From Ignavibacteria bacterium (GTDB lineage: Bacteria > Bacteroidota > Ignavibacteria > Kapaibacteriales > UBA2268), in assembly GCA_026417135.1 (NCBI GenBank), contig JAOADV010000006.1:1-58023 (forward strand): 58,023 nucleotides of DNA, in the 5' to 3' direction. The notes under the pieces were generated by a model that searched no databases, was not told the origin of the DNA, and was given only the letters and a program-made list of their open reading frames with translations. This document shows positions 44,465 through 53,646 of the stretch, piece by piece. The stretch's first letter is position 1, and every line of letters starts with the position of its first letter. Both the position numbers and the translations under genes were made by a program.

Positions 44465-45937
44465 ATGAAAATATCCGAAAGTAACGGAGAACTTCTGCGA
44501 GGACTTGGGCTTGTTACAACAACAGCAATTGTTGTTGGAGCAGTCATTGGCTCGGGTATATTTAAAAAGCCAAATGTTATGGCAGAAACGTTAGGTTCGC
44601 CCGAGTTAATGCTTATCGTCTGGGTAGTTGCTGGAATAGTTACATTATGTGGAGCATTAAGTAATGCCGAAGTTGCAAGTATTATCTCTGTAACTGGTGG
44701 ACAGTACAAATTTTTCGAAGTAATGTATGGAAGGTTTTTCGCCTGGCTTTATGGGTGGGCAATGTTTATCGTAGTCCAAACTGGGTCGATAGCCTCGATT
44801 TCATATATCTTCTCTGAATATTCTCAACATTTTATTCAGCTCCCACACTTTCCTGAAGCAATCGAAAAATCGTATCGAATCGACATTCCATACATTGGTA
44901 GTATATTCCCGCTTGCTGATTTTGGAACAAAACTTCTGACAGTTTGTTTAATATTTTTCCTCACCTTTATTAACATCCGTGGAGTAGTTATAGGCGGGCA
45001 AGTTTCTGCTTTTTTCACCATTATGAAAGTTTCAGCTATTTTATTTATTGTTGTCATTGCTTTTTCATTTGGCAACGGAAATTTTGAAAATTTTGTAAAG
45101 GAAAGCGAAAATTTCGAAAGAAACTACTCAGCAAACATTTTAAGCGGGCTATTGGTTGGCCTTTCTGCTGCTTTTTGGGCATTCGATGGGTGGAACAACA
45201 TTACTTATGTAGCTGGGGAAGTGAAAAATCCAAAACGCAATATTCCTTTGGCTTTGACTTTCGGTACCTTGATAGTTTTAACTGTTTACATCCTGATTAA
45301 TCTTGCTTACTTATATATTCTACCAATAGACAAAATTGCCCAGTCCAAACTGGTCGCTGCCGACACAGCAGATGCTATAATTTATGGTTTTGGGGGCGCC
45401 TTTATTTCTCTTGCAGTTATGGTCTCGACATTCGGAACAGCAAACGGCACAATAATGGTTAGCGCACGTGTATATTATTCTATGGCAAAAGATAAATATT
45501 TTTTCCCCTTCGTATCCAATATCAATCAAAAATACCGTACCCCAGCAAATTCACTATTTTTGCAAGCAATATGGTCTAGTATTCTGGTTTTTAGTGGGAC
45601 TTTCGACATTTTAACCGATATGCTTATTTTTGTAAGTTGGATATTTTATGCAATGGGTGCTTTTGGCTTATTTATCTTGAGGCGGAAATTACCAGATATA
45701 CCGCGTAAATATAAAGTTATTGGATATCCTTTCGTTCCAGCCTTTTTCGTTATATTTGCACTCACATTTGTAATTTTTACATTGCTTAACGACATATACT
45801 TATTTCGCGAAGGCAAAGTTCAAATAATAAATTCTGTTTTCGGTATCATTCTTGTTTTGTCGGGTTTGCCTATTTATCTTTACTATCACATTAAAGATAA
45901 ATCCTTTAAAAATTCCAAATCAATTTATAAGAGGTAG
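44465..45937 (+). CDS. APC-family amino-acid permease
   Basis: 490 residues with about twelve membrane segments. The APC signature is at the first segment, [20 protein letters not shown], and [19 protein letters not shown] follows in segment six. The pattern is close to the LAT/SteT branch of amino-acid exchangers and uniporters. The substrate cannot be read from sequence. The next gene starts 2 bases after the stop, and its ribosome site overlaps this gene's last codons, so translation is coupled. Confidence 0.92.
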   Translation: MKISESNGELLRGLGLVTTTAIVVGAVIGSGIFKKPNVMAETLGSPELMLIVWVVAGIVTLCGALSNAEVASIISVTGGQYKFFEVMYGRFFAWLYGWAMFIVVQTGSIASISYIFSEYSQHFIQLPHFPEAIEKSYRIDIPYIGSIFPLADFGTKLLTVCLIFFLTFINIRGVVIGGQVSAFFTIMKVSAILFIVVIAFSFGNGNFENFVKESENFERNYSANILSGLLVGLSAAFWAFDGWNNITYVAGEVKNPKRNIPLALTFGTLIVLTVYILINLAYLYILPIDKIAQSKLVAADTADAIIYGFGGAFISLAVMVSTFGTANGTIMVSARVYYSMAKDKYFFPFVSNINQKYRTPANSLFLQAIWSSILVFSGTFDILTDMLIFVSWIFYAMGAFGLFILRRKLPDIPRKYKVIGYPFVPAFFVIFALTFVIFTLLNDIYLFREGKVQIINSVFGIILVLSGLPIYLYYHIKDKSFKNSKSIYKR

Positions 45938-45939
45938 CT

Positions 45940-46578
45940 ATGCCTGCATTGGTTTTCCTGATTCATTCAAAAACTCCCGAGCGTAGAAAACTGCAAAAGG
46001 TTTGCGAAGCTTTGTACGAAGGAAGTGTAATAATTTACCCGACCGATACCGGCTTCACTCTCGGTTGTGCTCTCGAAAACAAGGACGCTATACAAAAGAT
46101 TCGGCAAATTCGTAACATACCCGAAGATAAGGCACTTACTTTTCTTTGCAGTTCGCTCGAAAACATTTCGCAATTTGCAAAGGTAAGCAATCAAGCCTTT
46201 AAAGCTCTTAAAAAGTTGATTCCCGGACCCTACACTTTCATCCTTCCAGCCTCGAAAGAAGTACCTCGTTTCGCACAAGACCCTAAGCGAAAAACTGCTG
46301 GAATAAGGGTCCCAAATCATACTCTTTCGCAAGCATTACTCGAAGAGCTTGGCTCCCCAATTATTTCAATTAGTGCAAAAATCGAAGGTTTTGAATATTC
46401 CCACCCCGAGGAACTGCTGGAAAAATTTCTTCCTCTTGTTGATGTAGCTGTAAAAACAGACGAATACAACTTCACTGGCGAGTCGACCGTTATTGATATG
46501 ACAACAGATGAATTCAAAATCATCCGACCGGGTGCTGGTTACGAAAAAGCATTAGAACTACTTGGGTTAAGTGAGTAA
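45940..46578 (+). CDS. Sua5/YciO/YrdC-family protein
   Basis: 212 residues. The YrdC fold is shown by VIIYPTDTGFTLGCAL, IRNIPEDKALTFLCSSL, PGPYTFILPASKEVPR and TAGIRVPNH. The family either makes threonylcarbamoyl-AMP for the t6A tRNA modification (TsaC/Sua5) or has unknown function (YciO). Here the KRPEDKP-like stretch reads RNIPEDKAL, closer to YciO, and the C-terminal Sua5 domain is absent. The ribosome site GAGGT overlaps the permease stop. Confidence 0.9.
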   Translation: MPALVFLIHSKTPERRKLQKVCEALYEGSVIIYPTDTGFTLGCALENKDAIQKIRQIRNIPEDKALTFLCSSLENISQFAKVSNQAFKALKKLIPGPYTFILPASKEVPRFAQDPKRKTAGIRVPNHTLSQALLEELGSPIISISAKIEGFEYSHPEELLEKFLPLVDVAVKTDEYNFTGESTVIDMTTDEFKIIRPGAGYEKALELLGLSE

Positions 46579-46602
46579 TTTTTTTGCAAGGTGTTAAAAA
46601 AG

Positions 46603-46648
46603 TCTGACAAAAAGACAAAGGCAGTCGAAAGACTGCCTTTTTGTCAGA
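46603..46648. terminator. Bidirectional terminator
   Basis: A 10-bp stem with a GAAA tetraloop (AAAGGCAGTC at 46617-46626, complement 46631-46640) is extended by an outer TCTGAC/GTCAGA pair at 46603-46608 and 46643-46648. T-rich tracts lie on both strands, so it serves the convergent Sua5-like gene and sigma factor gene. Confidence 0.9.
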
Positions 46649-46665
46649 ATTTTATATTTTCTAAA

Positions 46666-47223
46666 TCAATTTTCGTTCATCGAATCGTAAAGTTCTCTTA
46701 ATTTCTTTCGCAAGTGAAGAACAGCGTAACGTTTTCTTGCCAGAAGTGTATTTATATTGACGCCAGTTTCTTCGGACATTTCTCTAAAAGAGATTCCCTG
46801 AAATTCATTTTTAACAAAAACCTCCCTTTGTTCGGGGGGCAACTCGTTCAAACCCTCTTGAACTTGTTCCCAAATAGTTTTACGAAGAAGTTCTGTATCG
46901 GGGTCGGAAGTCCTATCGGTGATAAAACTTTCAAAAGTGTCCGATGGGTCGTCGCTTGAACTTGGAAGTTGCATATCCGAAAAAGTTTCTGCACGCTTTT
47001 TTCTATAAGAATCGATTATTCTATTCCTAATCGCAGTAAAAACCCACGAAGGTATATTTTCGATAGGCTTTTGCATCTGTTGCGCAGCAGCAAGAACATT
47101 TGCAAAAACATCTTGAAGGATATCTTCGGCTTCTTCTTGGCTACGAACTCGTTGGCGAATAAATCCAAGAAACTTTTTTCGCTCGGTTCGGAACAATTGC
47201 TCGATTTTCTCTGAAAAATTCAT
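46666..47223 (-). CDS. ECF-type RNA polymerase sigma factor
   Basis: About 185 residues. Region 2 shows SQEEAEDILQDVFANVL and IPSWVFTAIRNRIIDSYRKK; region 4 shows LNELPPEQREVFVKNEFQGI, ISFREMSEETG and NTLLARKRYAVLHLRKKL. There is no region 1 or 3, as for ECF factors. The ATG at 47223 has AAGGAGGA 4 bases ahead; a longer frame reaching 47373 runs through an inverted repeat and is rejected. No anti-sigma gene adjoins it, so control is unclear. The leader contains an inverted promoter-like repeat. Confidence 0.95.
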   Translation of the reverse strand: MNFSEKIEQLFRTERKKFLGFIRQRVRSQEEAEDILQDVFANVLAAAQQMQKPIENIPSWVFTAIRNRIIDSYRKKRAETFSDMQLPSSSDDPSDTFESFITDRTSDPDTELLRKTIWEQVQEGLNELPPEQREVFVKNEFQGISFREMSEETGVNINTLLARKRYAVLHLRKKLRELYDSMNEN

Positions 47224-47227
47224 AAAA

Positions 47228-47235
47228 TCCTCCTT
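47228..47235 (-). promoter_or_regulatory. Shine-Dalgarno site deciding the sigma factor start
   Basis: AAGGAGGA on the minus strand ends 4 bases before the ATG at 47223, which rules out the longer upstream frame. Confidence 0.75.
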
Positions 47236-47389
47236 ATTTAAAATTATACTATTTTCTAAGAGTTCAAAGTCCGAAAGTCTGTCAAAATGTCGTATTCTAA
47301 ATTTCTCCCCTTTAAACATTTTATTTCGCCGAACATTACAAGAAAAACGACATATCCTTGAAACTCTTATCAATAGTATAATTTTAAAT
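47236..47389. repeat. Inverted repeat with 18-base perfect ends upstream of the sigma factor
   Basis: ATTTAAAATTATACTATT at 47236-47253 is exactly complementary to 47372-47389. Inside it TAAGAGTT (47257-47264) mirrors AACTCTTA (47362-47369). The arms differ by small gaps in between and the middle 90 bases are unique. It could be a small MITE-like element or two outward-facing copies of a promoter. Confidence 0.7.
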
Positions 47390-47471
47390 ATCGATAATTA
47401 ACTCCTTCTTTGTGAAACTTTTCAATCATATAGACAATTTTTCTTAATAAAAGTTACAAATTAACATAAAG

Positions 47472-49118
47472 TTAAATCATAGGAATTTTTATGCCAAATT
47501 TTTTTGCATTTTCGATTGCTCTTTCGTAGCCAGCATCCGAATGCCGAATAATACCAAGCATCGGGTCGTATGTAAGCACTCTCTTCAATCTAACTTCTGC
47601 TTCATCAGTTCCATCGGCAACGACAACCATACCAGCATGAAGGGAAAGTCCCATACCAACCCCACCCCCGTGATGAAACGAAACCCAACTTGCTCCCCCA
47701 ATTGCATTCAAAGCAAAATTAAAATAGACCCAATCTGCAATAGCATCGGAACCGTCTTTCATACTCTCGGTTTCTCTGTAAGGCGAGGCAACAGAACCGC
47801 AATCGAGATGGTCGCGTCCGATTACTATTGGTGCAGAAAGCTCACCAGTCTTCACAAGTTCGTTGAACAATAATCCAGCTTTAAGTCGGTCCCCATAGCC
47901 GAGCCAACAAATTCTTGCGGGTAAAGCTTGAAAACGCACATAATTTTGAGCATTTTGTATCCAACGATGCAAAGCAGCATCCCCAGGAAAAGCGTCCATA
48001 ATTGCTTGGTCTGTTTTGTAAATATCATTAGGGTCGCCCGATAACGCTACCCAACGGAAAGGTCCTTTCCCATCGCAAAACAAAGGTCGAATATATTCTG
48101 GAACGAACCCTGGAAAAGAGAAGGCATTCGGAACATTTCCGTAATCTCGGGCAATACCCCGAATATTGTTACCGTAGTCGAAGACAATAGAGCCACGATT
48201 TTTAAACTCAATCATAGTCCGAACGTGAATTGCAATAGATTTATACGCCTCTTCGAGATACTTTTCTGGGTTTTCTACTCTAAGCTTATCGGCTTCCTCT
48301 TTGGTGTAGCCAGCTGGGTAATAACCATTTAACGGGTCGTGAGCAGCTGTTTGGTCGGTAACTACATCGGGAATAATATTCCTACGAAGAATTTCTGGAT
48401 GTATCTCGGCAGCATTACCAACCAAACCAACCGAAACCGCTTGTTTTTCTTCTTTTGCCTTTAAAACTATCGAAAGAGCTTCGTCGAGACTTTTTGTCTT
48501 AATTTGGCAATACCCATCTTTCATTCGTTTATCAATCCGCTTTTCATCGACTTCCACGGTTAACGACGCGGCCCCTGCAAAATAAGCAGCAAGGGGTTGA
48601 GCACCACCCATACCACCCATCCCAGCAGTCAATAGAAACCTACCAAAAAGATTACCACCAAAATGTTGTTTAGCAACCGCCGAAAAGGTTTCGTAAGTTC
48701 CTTGCAATATCCCTTGTGTCCCGATATAAATCCAACTACCAGCTGTCATCTGCCCATACATAATCAAACCAAGCTGTTCAAGTCGGCGAAATTCTTCCCA
48801 AGTAGCCCACTTCGGAACTAAGTTCGAATTAGCAATAATCACTCTCGGTGCGAGCGAATAAGTTTGCACAACCCCAACTGGCTTCCCCGATTGGACCAGC
48901 AAAGTTTCGTCAACTTCAAGGTTACGCAATGATTCAAGTATTGCATCAAAGCACTGCCAATTCCGCGCTGCTTTCCCAGCACCTCCGTAAACTATTAGTT
49001 GTTCGGGCCTCTCCGCATTTTCGGGGTCAACATTATGCTGAATCATCCGATAAGCAGCTTCGATTTGCCAATTTTTGCAAGTCAAATTAGTACCACGTGG
49101 AACTTTTATAGTTCTCAT
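47472..49118 (-). CDS. hutU: Urocanate hydratase
   Basis: 548 residues. NAD+-binding and catalytic segments are intact: [35 protein letters not shown] and [17 protein letters not shown], the last holding the active-site Cys. The end, [15 protein letters not shown], is typical. It converts urocanate to imidazolone propionate in histidine breakdown. hutH, hutI and hutG are not nearby, so the pathway must be scattered. The N-terminus begins [17 protein letters not shown], as for the family. Confidence 0.98.
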   Translation of the reverse strand: MRTIKVPRGTNLTCKNWQIEAAYRMIQHNVDPENAERPEQLIVYGGAGKAARNWQCFDAILESLRNLEVDETLLVQSGKPVGVVQTYSLAPRVIIANSNLVPKWATWEEFRRLEQLGLIMYGQMTAGSWIYIGTQGILQGTYETFSAVAKQHFGGNLFGRFLLTAGMGGMGGAQPLAAYFAGAASLTVEVDEKRIDKRMKDGYCQIKTKSLDEALSIVLKAKEEKQAVSVGLVGNAAEIHPEILRRNIIPDVVTDQTAAHDPLNGYYPAGYTKEEADKLRVENPEKYLEEAYKSIAIHVRTMIEFKNRGSIVFDYGNNIRGIARDYGNVPNAFSFPGFVPEYIRPLFCDGKGPFRWVALSGDPNDIYKTDQAIMDAFPGDAALHRWIQNAQNYVRFQALPARICWLGYGDRLKAGLLFNELVKTGELSAPIVIGRDHLDCGSVASPYRETESMKDGSDAIADWVYFNFALNAIGGASWVSFHHGGGVGMGLSLHAGMVVVADGTDEAEVRLKRVLTYDPMLGIIRHSDAGYERAIENAKKFGIKIPMI

Positions 49119-49289
49119 CTCTAAACCAAAACTTTTTAAAATTAACTTTTAGAATAATTTAACAGAGGTGAAATTTTTTTCTATACTTTTTCCGAATATA
49201 ATCAAAATACTAAAATACAAAAATAAAATAAAAACTAAAAAATAAAAAATTAGAGAATAATAACTCAAAACTTCCTAAATGTAGCATAT

Positions 49290-49325
49290 TTTTTTAAAAA
49301 AATAAGGCTGGCATAAAGCCAGCCT
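49290..49325 (-). terminator. Rho-independent terminator of the two-gene membrane operon
   Basis: An 8-bp stem, AGGCTGGC at 49305-49312 with its complement at 49318-49325, closes a 5-base loop. The minus-strand tail is TATTTTTTT. It lies 24 bases after the stop at 49350. Confidence 0.9.
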
Positions 49326-49349
49326 CGCAATTCACAAGTCAATAAGGTT

Positions 49350-50225
49350 TTACTTTTTTTCTTCGTTCGAAAATGTTTCTTTCAAAGCGATTAATATTTT
49401 CTGGCTAATCTCTTCGGCTATGATGCGTTTGACGTGGTCGTCGCTTGTAAGATACTCAGAAATTGCGCGTTCGACTCTATTTTTTATTATTTCGGCAGAT
49501 TGTCCAACAAGAACAGTTGTCAGTTGATGAATGTCATATTGTTGAATTCGAAGTGCTTCGAGCTGGCTCTTATTTGCATCTTCCATTTTCTTTAGCATTC
49601 TATCCATTCGTTCTTCTTCCTCGGTGTAAATCAACGTTATTGCCAAAAGCAAAAGCATCGAGAATTCGAGGAAAATAGCCATTAATATGAAAGATGGTTT
49701 AGTCGCTGGAATAAACTTCAAACCACGAATACCGATTGCAACAATAAGGAAAGCTGCGCCACCATATGCCAAGCCAGTTACGTTATTTGAATATTTCTCG
49801 GTGAAGTGGTGGGCCATATACAATCGAAGTCCTTTAAAGATTAAGAAATGATTTCGTCGCCAAAGAATACCATCTTTTGTATCTTCTATTTCCTTCAAAA
49901 CAAAATCCGAGAAATAGTCTTTAATTCTATTATATAAAGTCCCATTTCTGAATTTGACGATGTCGGTAGTTTCGTCGAACAAATCCTCGAAACGGAATGA
50001 ATGGTGGACGGAGGCAACTTCTTCGCCGGATGTTCGTTCCCAAACAATTCGGAAAGCTCGTTCGACCTCTTCGCGGTCCAACTCTGCTAACCTATCATCG
50101 GGCATAACCAAAATTTCAACTACATCCTCGGAAAAACCAGTTTGCAGTCGAATCTTTGTTTTTGTGTTATCGATTTGCCGGTCAAAAAGTAAAGACATAA
50201 AGCCCAACCGAGTTGGTAGAAACAT
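49350..50225 (-). CDS. Membrane protein of unknown function, two membrane segments and coiled C-terminus
   Basis: 291 residues. An N-terminal soluble domain of about 150 residues (MSLLFDRQIDNTKTKIRLQT, then REEVERAFRIVWERTSGEEV) precedes two membrane segments (GLAYGGAAFLIVAIGI and ILMAIFLEFSMLLLLAITLI). The last 90 residues are charged helices likely to form a coiled coil (EEEERMDRMLKKMEDANKSQ). I do not recognise a family. The ATG at 50225 is two bases after the upstream stop; longer frames overlap that gene. A terminator follows, so it closes a two-gene operon. Confidence 0.75.
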   Translation of the reverse strand: MFLPTRLGFMSLLFDRQIDNTKTKIRLQTGFSEDVVEILVMPDDRLAELDREEVERAFRIVWERTSGEEVASVHHSFRFEDLFDETTDIVKFRNGTLYNRIKDYFSDFVLKEIEDTKDGILWRRNHFLIFKGLRLYMAHHFTEKYSNNVTGLAYGGAAFLIVAIGIRGLKFIPATKPSFILMAIFLEFSMLLLLAITLIYTEEEERMDRMLKKMEDANKSQLEALRIQQYDIHQLTTVLVGQSAEIIKNRVERAISEYLTSDDHVKRIIAEEISQKILIALKETFSNEEKK

Positions 50226-50227
50226 AG

Positions 50228-50704
50228 TCAAGAGACAGCAAAAAAAGCAAGGTCGAGAGCCAATATCCAAAAGCCAATCCAAGGTTGTAGGATAATTGCG
50301 TGTTCACCTATTACTTCGGATTTAACATAAAATTCGTCTGGGTCCTTGGCATAACCGTGCACCTCCTCTGTTCGCTTTTCGAAGGTAAAGTCGAAAATAA
50401 ATTCCCTATTTATCAGGTCTTTTGCAATTTCAATACGCCCTTGTTTTATTATTTCACCAGCTTTTTCCTTCGTAGTCGATGCCCAGACTAAACCTTTGAA
50501 TTGTATAAATCCAATTTTTGCAAGTTTATCGCTGCTTGGACGGAACAAAGGGACAACAAATTCGGCAGTAGCCCAGGGTATCACAGTATAGAAAAATATA
50601 AAGAAGAACACAACAATCAAGACTACGAACAAACCAACTTGCGTAACACCAAGCCTTTTCGCTGGGACTTGTTCGGGTCTTCTGAATTTGCCTTTTGCTG
50701 TCAT
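50228..50704 (-). CDS. Membrane protein of unknown function
   Basis: 158 residues. A basic N-terminus (GKFRRPEQVPAKR) precedes a membrane segment at about residues 24-46. A periplasmic-sized domain follows, and a second hydrophobic segment ends the chain (LQPWIGFWILALDLAFFAVS). The domain has FKGLVWASTTKEKAGEII and EFIFDFTFEKRTEEVHGYAK, of no family I know. GGGAG lies before the ATG at 50704. It is followed immediately by the two-segment coiled-coil protein, so the two likely form one membrane complex. Confidence 0.75.
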   Translation of the reverse strand: MTAKGKFRRPEQVPAKRLGVTQVGLFVVLIVVFFFIFFYTVIPWATAEFVVPLFRPSSDKLAKIGFIQFKGLVWASTTKEKAGEIIKQGRIEIAKDLINREFIFDFTFEKRTEEVHGYAKDPDEFYVKSEVIGEHAIILQPWIGFWILALDLAFFAVS

Positions 50705-50934
50705 TAATTTCTCCCTTTTAACCTAACAAATTTTAAAAAATCTATTTAATTAAACTTTTAATTTCTATATCCATACAAAAACACAAATAAAATAATTTTA
50801 AATTAAAAAATTACTGACAAAAAGCAAAATTAATAATAATTGTTTGTTAAAAAATAAAAATTTAAATGAATTATTTGTCAAATTTTCAAAATACAAAATT
50901 GTAGTTACTTTTATTACAAAATTCCAACTTTTTT

Positions 50935-50942
50935 TAAATTTG
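50935..50942 (+). promoter_or_regulatory. -7 element of the lysine aminotransferase gene
   Basis: TAAATTTG, an exact match to TAnnTTTG. The region 18-21 bases upstream is only T-rich, without TTTG. The implied start near 50949 would give lat a leader of about 194 bases. Confidence 0.4.
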
Positions 50943-50947
50943 CATTT

Positions 50948-51079
50948 ATGAGAAGACAAACATTAACTGCAAATAGGTCGTTATTTAAAGGAACTATTCG
51001 TGGTGGTTCCTTTCTTTCATACTTCCTTCTGATTACTTTACTTATACCTCATTTCCATCGAGCCTTTTCTTTGCCTTAA
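50948..51079 (+). CDS. Possible 43-residue leader peptide
   Basis: An ATG at 50948, nearly at the predicted transcription start, opens 43 codons ending in TAA. The peptide is basic at the start (MRRQTLTANR) and hydrophobic in the middle (FLSYFLLITLLIP). A hairpin lies within its early codons. Translation is unproved and no ribosome site precedes it; a leaderless start is possible. It may simply be chance. Confidence 0.2.
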   Translation: MRRQTLTANRSLFKGTIRGGSFLSYFLLITLLIPHFHRAFSLP

Positions 51080-51142
51080 TCTTGCTTTTTCTTTTTAAAC
51101 CCATTTCCAATTAAACTTTTTTTACTAATATCGGAGGTTAAT

Positions 51143-52504
51143 ATGTTTTATCTTAATAGCAAATATGTCCCAAAATACTTTGTCGAAAAAGAAAACGTTA
51201 TCGAAACAATTCGAAATCACATCCTTATTGATGGTTATAATCTTGTTGCCGATTTGCAAGAGAGCACACCCAGTTACTTTGTCGATAAGATAACTGGGAA
51301 AAAATATCGGGATTTCTTTACTTGCTTTGCATCCTTACCGCTCGGATTAAACCATCCAAAGATGCTGGAACCAGAATTTGTCGAGTTCTTAAAAATGGTC
51401 TCCATAAACAAACCATCTAACTCGGATATTTACTCCGAAGTTTTTGCAACTTTTGTCAATACGTTTTTTAGTTTAGCAGTTCCTAATACTTTTAAGTATG
51501 CATTTTTAATAGAAGGTGGAGCTCCAGCAGTCGAAAATGCTTTGAAGGTAGCTTTCGATTGGAAAGTCCAAAAAAATTTCTCCAAAGGATACAAAGAAGA
51601 AAAAGGAACTAAGATTATCCACTTCCGAGAAGCATTTCACGGCCGCACTGGCTATACCCTAAGCCTTACTAATACCGACCCGATTAAAATTAACTACTTC
51701 CCGAAATTTGATTGGCCGAGGATAACAAATCCCAAAATGTTTTTTCCTTTTGAAGGTGAAAATAAAAGTATGACTTTAGATTTGGAAATCAAAGCAATCG
51801 AAGAAATTAAAAGAGCTTTCCACGAAAATCGAGATGAGATTGCTGGTATTATAATCGAACCAATACAAGGGGAAGGGGGCGATAATCACTTTCGTTCGGA
51901 ATTCTTAGTTAAATTGAGAGAACTTGCCGACGAAAACGATTGTTTACTAATTTTCGATGAAATACAAACAGGAGTTGGAATTACTGGCACTATGTGGGCG
52001 TTCGAACAACTCGGTGTATTACCAGATATATTAGTGTTCGGCAAAAAGATGCAAGTATGTGGGCTGGTAGCCAACTCCAAAGTTGACGAGGTCGAAACAA
52101 ACGTGTTCAAAGTTCACGGAAGAATCAATTCAACTTGGGGCGGGAACTTGACCGATATGGCTCGTGCTACCCGTTATCTTGAAATTATCGAAGAAGACAA
52201 TCTCTTGGATAATGCAAAAAAACAAGGCAAGTACTTACAAAGCAAACTCAAAGAGTTGGGAAACGAATTTCCAAGCTTGGTGAATAATATTCGAGGTAGA
52301 GGTTTATTCTGTGCGTTCGACCTTCCAAATAAAGGATTACGAGAAAAATTTAGAGAAATAGCATTTAATCATCAACTACTAATTTTAGGCTCTGGGGAAA
52401 AATCAATACGCTTCCGTCCGGCACTTTGTATAACACAAGAAGATATTGACGACGGAATATCAACCATACGACAAATATTGCACGAGCTAATTTCTCAAAA
52501 ATAG
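51143..52504 (+). CDS. lat: L-lysine 6-aminotransferase (lysine epsilon-aminotransferase)
   Basis: 453 residues of the class III aminotransferases. The PLP site is LIFDEIQTGVGITG (Asp) and ILVFGKKMQVCG with the Schiff-base Lys near residue 300. YFVDKITGKKYRDFFTCFAS and NSTWGGNLTDMARATRYLEI match the lysine 6-aminotransferase branch found in Flavobacterium and Mycobacterium. The enzyme moves the epsilon amino group to 2-oxoglutarate, giving piperideine-6-carboxylate. A strong GGAGG precedes the ATG. It stands alone on its strand before the tRNA genes. Confidence 0.93.
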   Translation: MFYLNSKYVPKYFVEKENVIETIRNHILIDGYNLVADLQESTPSYFVDKITGKKYRDFFTCFASLPLGLNHPKMLEPEFVEFLKMVSINKPSNSDIYSEVFATFVNTFFSLAVPNTFKYAFLIEGGAPAVENALKVAFDWKVQKNFSKGYKEEKGTKIIHFREAFHGRTGYTLSLTNTDPIKINYFPKFDWPRITNPKMFFPFEGENKSMTLDLEIKAIEEIKRAFHENRDEIAGIIIEPIQGEGGDNHFRSEFLVKLRELADENDCLLIFDEIQTGVGITGTMWAFEQLGVLPDILVFGKKMQVCGLVANSKVDEVETNVFKVHGRINSTWGGNLTDMARATRYLEIIEEDNLLDNAKKQGKYLQSKLKELGNEFPSLVNNIRGRGLFCAFDLPNKGLREKFREIAFNHQLLILGSGEKSIRFRPALCITQEDIDDGISTIRQILHELISQK

Positions 52505-52780
52505 ATTTTGATAAAATAATTCTGGGGAAATTTATTAGTGCGAGAAATTTGTGATTTTTTTCAATACCGATATTCTTTTCCAATTGAAGAAATTTCCTTT
52601 TGAATAAGCAATGCTTAAATTTGCTTGAAATTCAAAAGAAGTTCCTAACTCAATTGATTGACAATCGATAGATTACTAACTCTTGCAAAAAATTTAGTAC
52701 GAACCATATTTTGTGGTGATTTAATCTTTTGAATGACTCAATGAAATTTCAAAAAATTTTTTTAAATTGCATTTTGAATT

Positions 52781-52855
52781 GGGCGGATAGCTCAGGTGGT
52801 ATAGAGCGCCTGCCTTACAAGCAGGAGGTCGGGAGTTCGAATCTCTCTTCGCCCA
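52781..52855 (+). tRNA. tRNA-Val, anticodon TAC
   Basis: 75 bases fold as a cloverleaf: acceptor GGGCGGA pairs with TTCGCCC, with one G-T pair; anticodon stem CCTGC/GCAGG with loop CTTACAA; T loop GTTCGAATC. The discriminator is A and CCA is not encoded. Confidence 0.97.
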
Positions 52856-52864
52856 CAATAATTT

Positions 52865-52950
52865 GCAGAAGTGGCGGAACTGGCAGACGCGCTGGACTCA
52901 AAATCCAGTGGGCTTAAAAACCCGTGTGGGTTCGACTCCCACCTTCTGCA
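52865..52950 (+). tRNA. tRNA-Leu, anticodon CAA
   Basis: 86 bases, class II. Acceptor GCAGAAG pairs with CTTCTGC; the anticodon stem CTGGA/TCCAG closes loop CTCAAAA (anticodon CAA); a long variable arm and T loop GTTCGACTC follow. It is 9 bases after tRNA-Val, so both come from one transcript. CCA is not encoded. Confidence 0.97.
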
Positions 52951-53006
52951 CTACACCCACGAAAATTTCCTTAGCTTTATCCTCAAATTTCAAATATTTT
53001 TTGGCC

Positions 53007-53591
53007 TTATTTTTCGTAAATCTTAATATTATTTTGTATTAGGGAACCATCTGGAAGGACCATAGGATAATCTGGAACAATCAGACCTTTTCTAATCTTT
53101 CTCAATTTATTTTTTATCAATGCTTTGCGAAAAGGAGCAATTCTATCGACAAAAAGTATTCCATTTAAATGGTCGATTTCGTGTTGTAAAACTCTCGAAA
53201 GCAACCCATCCACCTCTTTTTTGTGTTCTTTGCCGTCCAAATCAACGTAACGGAATTGGATAATCGAAGGGCGAACCACATCTTCCCTAATTTCTGGAAT
53301 GGACAAGCACCCTTCGTTGAAGGACTCTGTTTCCTCGGAAAAAAACTCTATTTCGGGATTAAGATATGCTTGTTTGCGATGTATCAGCGTCCCATCGAGA
53401 GATATATCGCCAACTACGACCAAAGAAACGGTCTTACCAACTTGATTCGCTGCAAGTCCAATTCCTTCGGCTTTCTCCATCGTTTCGAACATATCTTCAA
53501 TAAGTTGGATTAAGTTGTCATCGATTTCATCGATTGGGGACGTCTTTTGGTTTAATATTGGATGAAAAGCATTTAAAATTGGTAAAACCAT
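53007..53591 (-). CDS. def: Peptide deformylase
   Basis: 194 residues. All three motifs are present: GIGLAANQVG, EGCLSIP (metal Cys) and LQHEIDHLNG (metal His residues and catalytic Glu). It removes the formyl group from new proteins, with iron or zinc at the site. The C-terminal 30 residues beyond the last motif are basic. It is convergent with the tRNA pair. Confidence 0.98.
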   Translation of the reverse strand: MVLPILNAFHPILNQKTSPIDEIDDNLIQLIEDMFETMEKAEGIGLAANQVGKTVSLVVVGDISLDGTLIHRKQAYLNPEIEFFSEETESFNEGCLSIPEIREDVVRPSIIQFRYVDLDGKEHKKEVDGLLSRVLQHEIDHLNGILFVDRIAPFRKALIKNKLRKIRKGLIVPDYPMVLPDGSLIQNNIKIYEK

Positions 53592-53646
53592 TTTTAAAAA
53601 TTCCTAAAAAATATATTAACGAAACTTGAAATTTTCTATTTTGAAT

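Larger units (their letters stand above)
50705..51142. other. 438-base intergenic region with a leader of the lysine aminotransferase gene
   Basis: The left 220 bases are very AT-rich with nothing recognised. A TAAATTTG -7 element lies at 50935-50942. After it come a 43-codon frame (50948-51079), an 8-bp hairpin (50987-50994 with 51006-51013) and a strong GGAGG just before lat. The leader could hold attenuation-type control; no known riboswitch was recognised. Confidence 0.45.

Noticed and set aside
47224-47373. An N-terminal extension of the sigma factor
   Set aside because: It crosses the inverted repeat, has no sigma-like sequence, and the ATG at 47223 has a strong ribosome site.
52729-52917. 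A 62-codon frame over the tRNA genes
   Set aside because: It reads through tRNA-Val and into tRNA-Leu; the tRNAs explain the sequence.
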